Shown piece after piece: positions 62,952-64,000 of a DNA stretch of 64,000 nucleotides. This stretch comes from Sindora glabra (lineage: Eukaryota; Streptophyta; Magnoliopsida; Fabales; Fabaceae). The translations under genes were made by a program, and so were the position numbers. Where the stretch lies: the NCBI GenBank assembly GCA_020226215.1, contig CM035235.1, forward strand, positions 50,373,511 to 50,437,510, given 5' to 3'. The stretch's first letter is position 1, and each line of letters opens with the position of its first letter. Below the pieces are notes generated by a model that had not been told where the DNA came from, ran no database searches, and saw only the letters and a list, made by a program, of their open reading frames with translations.

Positions 62952-63284
62952 ATGGCTAATACATCAAATAATCTATCACTGCGATCAGTCTTTGAAAAGG
63001 ATAAATTGAATAAGATAAACTTCCTAGACTAGTACAGGATTTTAAGGATAGTCCTCAAACATGAGCGAAAAATGTATGTCCTAGAGGACCCTTTTCCTCA
63101 AGAACCTGAAGCTAATGTCCTTCGGGCTCAAAAGGATGCTTATAAGAAGTATCATGATGATGCATTAGACATCGGATGTCTCATGTTAGCTACCATGGAC
63201 TCTGAGCTTCAGAAGCAACATGAGAACATGGAAGCTTATGACATGCTAGAGCATCCTTATCCTAGAGAAAGTGAGGAGAGATAG
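62952..63284 (+). pseudogene. copia gag N-terminal fragment with nonsense mutation
   Basis: The frame starts MANTSNNLSLRSVFEKDKLN and is interrupted by TAG at codon 27 (63030-63032), where the family has Trp. It continues through MYVLEDPFPQEPE, RAQKDAYKKYHDDALDIGCL and LQKQHENMEAYDML to a stop at 63284. This is the N-terminal part of a plant copia Gag polyprotein. The zinc knuckle and everything after are missing. The last residues (PYPRESEER) replace the usual continuation, so truncation occurs about here. Confidence 0.85.
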
Positions 63285-63289
63285 AACTT

Positions 63290-63931
63290 ATCTACCACCT
63301 TATCTAATAACTAAAAATAAATGGATAAATTAGGTCAGATTAGCAACCAAATTGTCAAATAACAACATATTATTGTTCGTTCTACAGACAGTAACAACTT
63401 ATTGTTTCGTTTTAAAACTATAACACTAAAAGAAACCCCAAATAAAAACATAAATCATGTGCGATTGATAACAAAATTGTCGAATAACAGCATGTTACTT
63501 TTTGTTTCCTAAATAATAACATATATTTGTTTTGTTTCAAACTAGTAATATTAATCAAAAATCCTAAATAAATGCATAAATCCTATCCAGTTAACGATTA
63601 CACTACAAACGAATAGGATGTGACAATTTCGTTTTGAAGTTGAAACACTTACAAAAAAAATCATAAATAATTGGATAAATTATAGGTTATTAACTACGAA
63701 ATTGCCAATTTATGGCATCTTTCTATTTTATCTCAAGATAGCAATATGTAACTGTTTCATTTTAAGACACTAAAATCAGCTAAAAATCATAAATAAATGG
63801 ACTAATTAATTCTGATTAACAATCAAACTGTCAAAAATAGAAATATTATGATTTTGTTTCTATAGAGTAACATTAAGTGAATACAACAAATAAATGGATA
63901 AATCAGGTCGAATTAATAATCAAATTGCTAA
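63290..63931. repeat. diverged copy of the 97-bp satellite family
   Basis: About six units of 95-125 bp, each with AAATAAATGGATAAAT, a TTAACAACCAAATTGTCAAATA-like word and TGTTACTG/TTGTTTCGTTT-like words. These are the landmarks of the array at 38930-40460. Units are much more divergent here and the 14-bp palindrome is rarely intact. The array sits between the truncated gag and the second LTR piece. Confidence 0.8.
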
Positions 63932-64000
63932 ATTGCTAGATACCGTTCACTGTTTATGGCCTAAAATAAGTCATTATCAATGTAGTAAGAACCTACAGGG
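63932..64000 (+). repeat. second copia LTR piece (cut by window end)
   Basis: ATTGCTAGATACCGTTCACT and the following sequence match 60196 onwards. The first 750 bp of the LTR are absent here, so the piece is 5'-truncated or joined by rearrangement to the satellite-like array. Confidence 0.75.

Larger units (their letters stand above)
59443..64000 (+). mobile_element. Ty1/copia element, truncated gag, cut by window end
   Basis: The order is 5' LTR (59443-60973), Met-tRNA type primer-binding site (60975-60986), a 1.96-kb leader, a gag start at 62952 with an early stop, a diverged satellite-like stretch (63290-63931), then the beginning of a second LTR-like piece (from about 63932). No protease, integrase or reverse transcriptase is present between the two LTR pieces, so it is non-autonomous. 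The second LTR piece corresponds to an internal part of the first (from about 60196) and differs at several positions. Confidence 0.78.

Overview
This is 64 kb of very AT-rich, gene-poor plant nuclear DNA. I infer a eudicot from the transposable-element (TE) types and from the single well-supported host gene; I cannot name the species. The only host gene I would defend is an intronless PADRE/DUF4228 family gene at 45706-46323 on the minus strand, with a TATA box upstream. Most of the rest is transposable elements in various states of decay, AT microsatellites and unassigned AT-rich DNA.

Layout, left to right. 1-9074: unassigned DNA with (AT)n tracts, a Stowaway-like MITE (3746-4003) and a 164-bp Mutator-type MITE with a perfect 9-bp target-site duplication (TSD) (7290-7453). 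9078-14940: a decayed CACTA (En/Spm) region with transposase remnants on the minus strand. 15668-19575: a deleted Athila-like Ty3/gypsy element on the minus strand. It keeps both TSDs, one full LTR, the primer-binding site and a stop-riddled gag-protease frame that runs directly into the last 117 bp of the 3' LTR. 19747-20258 and 30948-31340: two related hAT-type MITEs. About 20870-23199: copy 1 of a long LTR-like repeat. 24810-25128: a second Stowaway-like MITE. 32248-33597, 38074-41489 and 41731-42355: three PIF/Harbinger-type elements. The 3.4-kb one is filled with a tandem array built on a perfect 14-bp palindrome. The last two sit in GC-richer DNA that ends in a recognisable piece of mitochondrial 26S rRNA (42531-42625), so they probably inserted into a mitochondrial DNA insertion. 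49017-49165: a second copy of the Mutator-type MITE.

The right end is a nest. Copy 2 of the LTR-like repeat (about 50760-59402) was split by a 5.8-kb hAT element with a decayed transposase (51089-56916). It was also hit by a 440-bp hAT MITE (58530-58969), part of which was later duplicated in tandem. Next to it is a Ty1/copia element (from 59443) with LTR, primer-binding site and a truncated gag. This gag runs into a diverged array related to the one at 38.9-40.4 kb, and then into a second LTR piece cut by the window edge.

No element here encodes an intact transposase or reverse transcriptase. TSDs and paired copies let many boundaries be placed to the base by eye. No tRNA gene, CRISPR array or operon-like organisation was seen.
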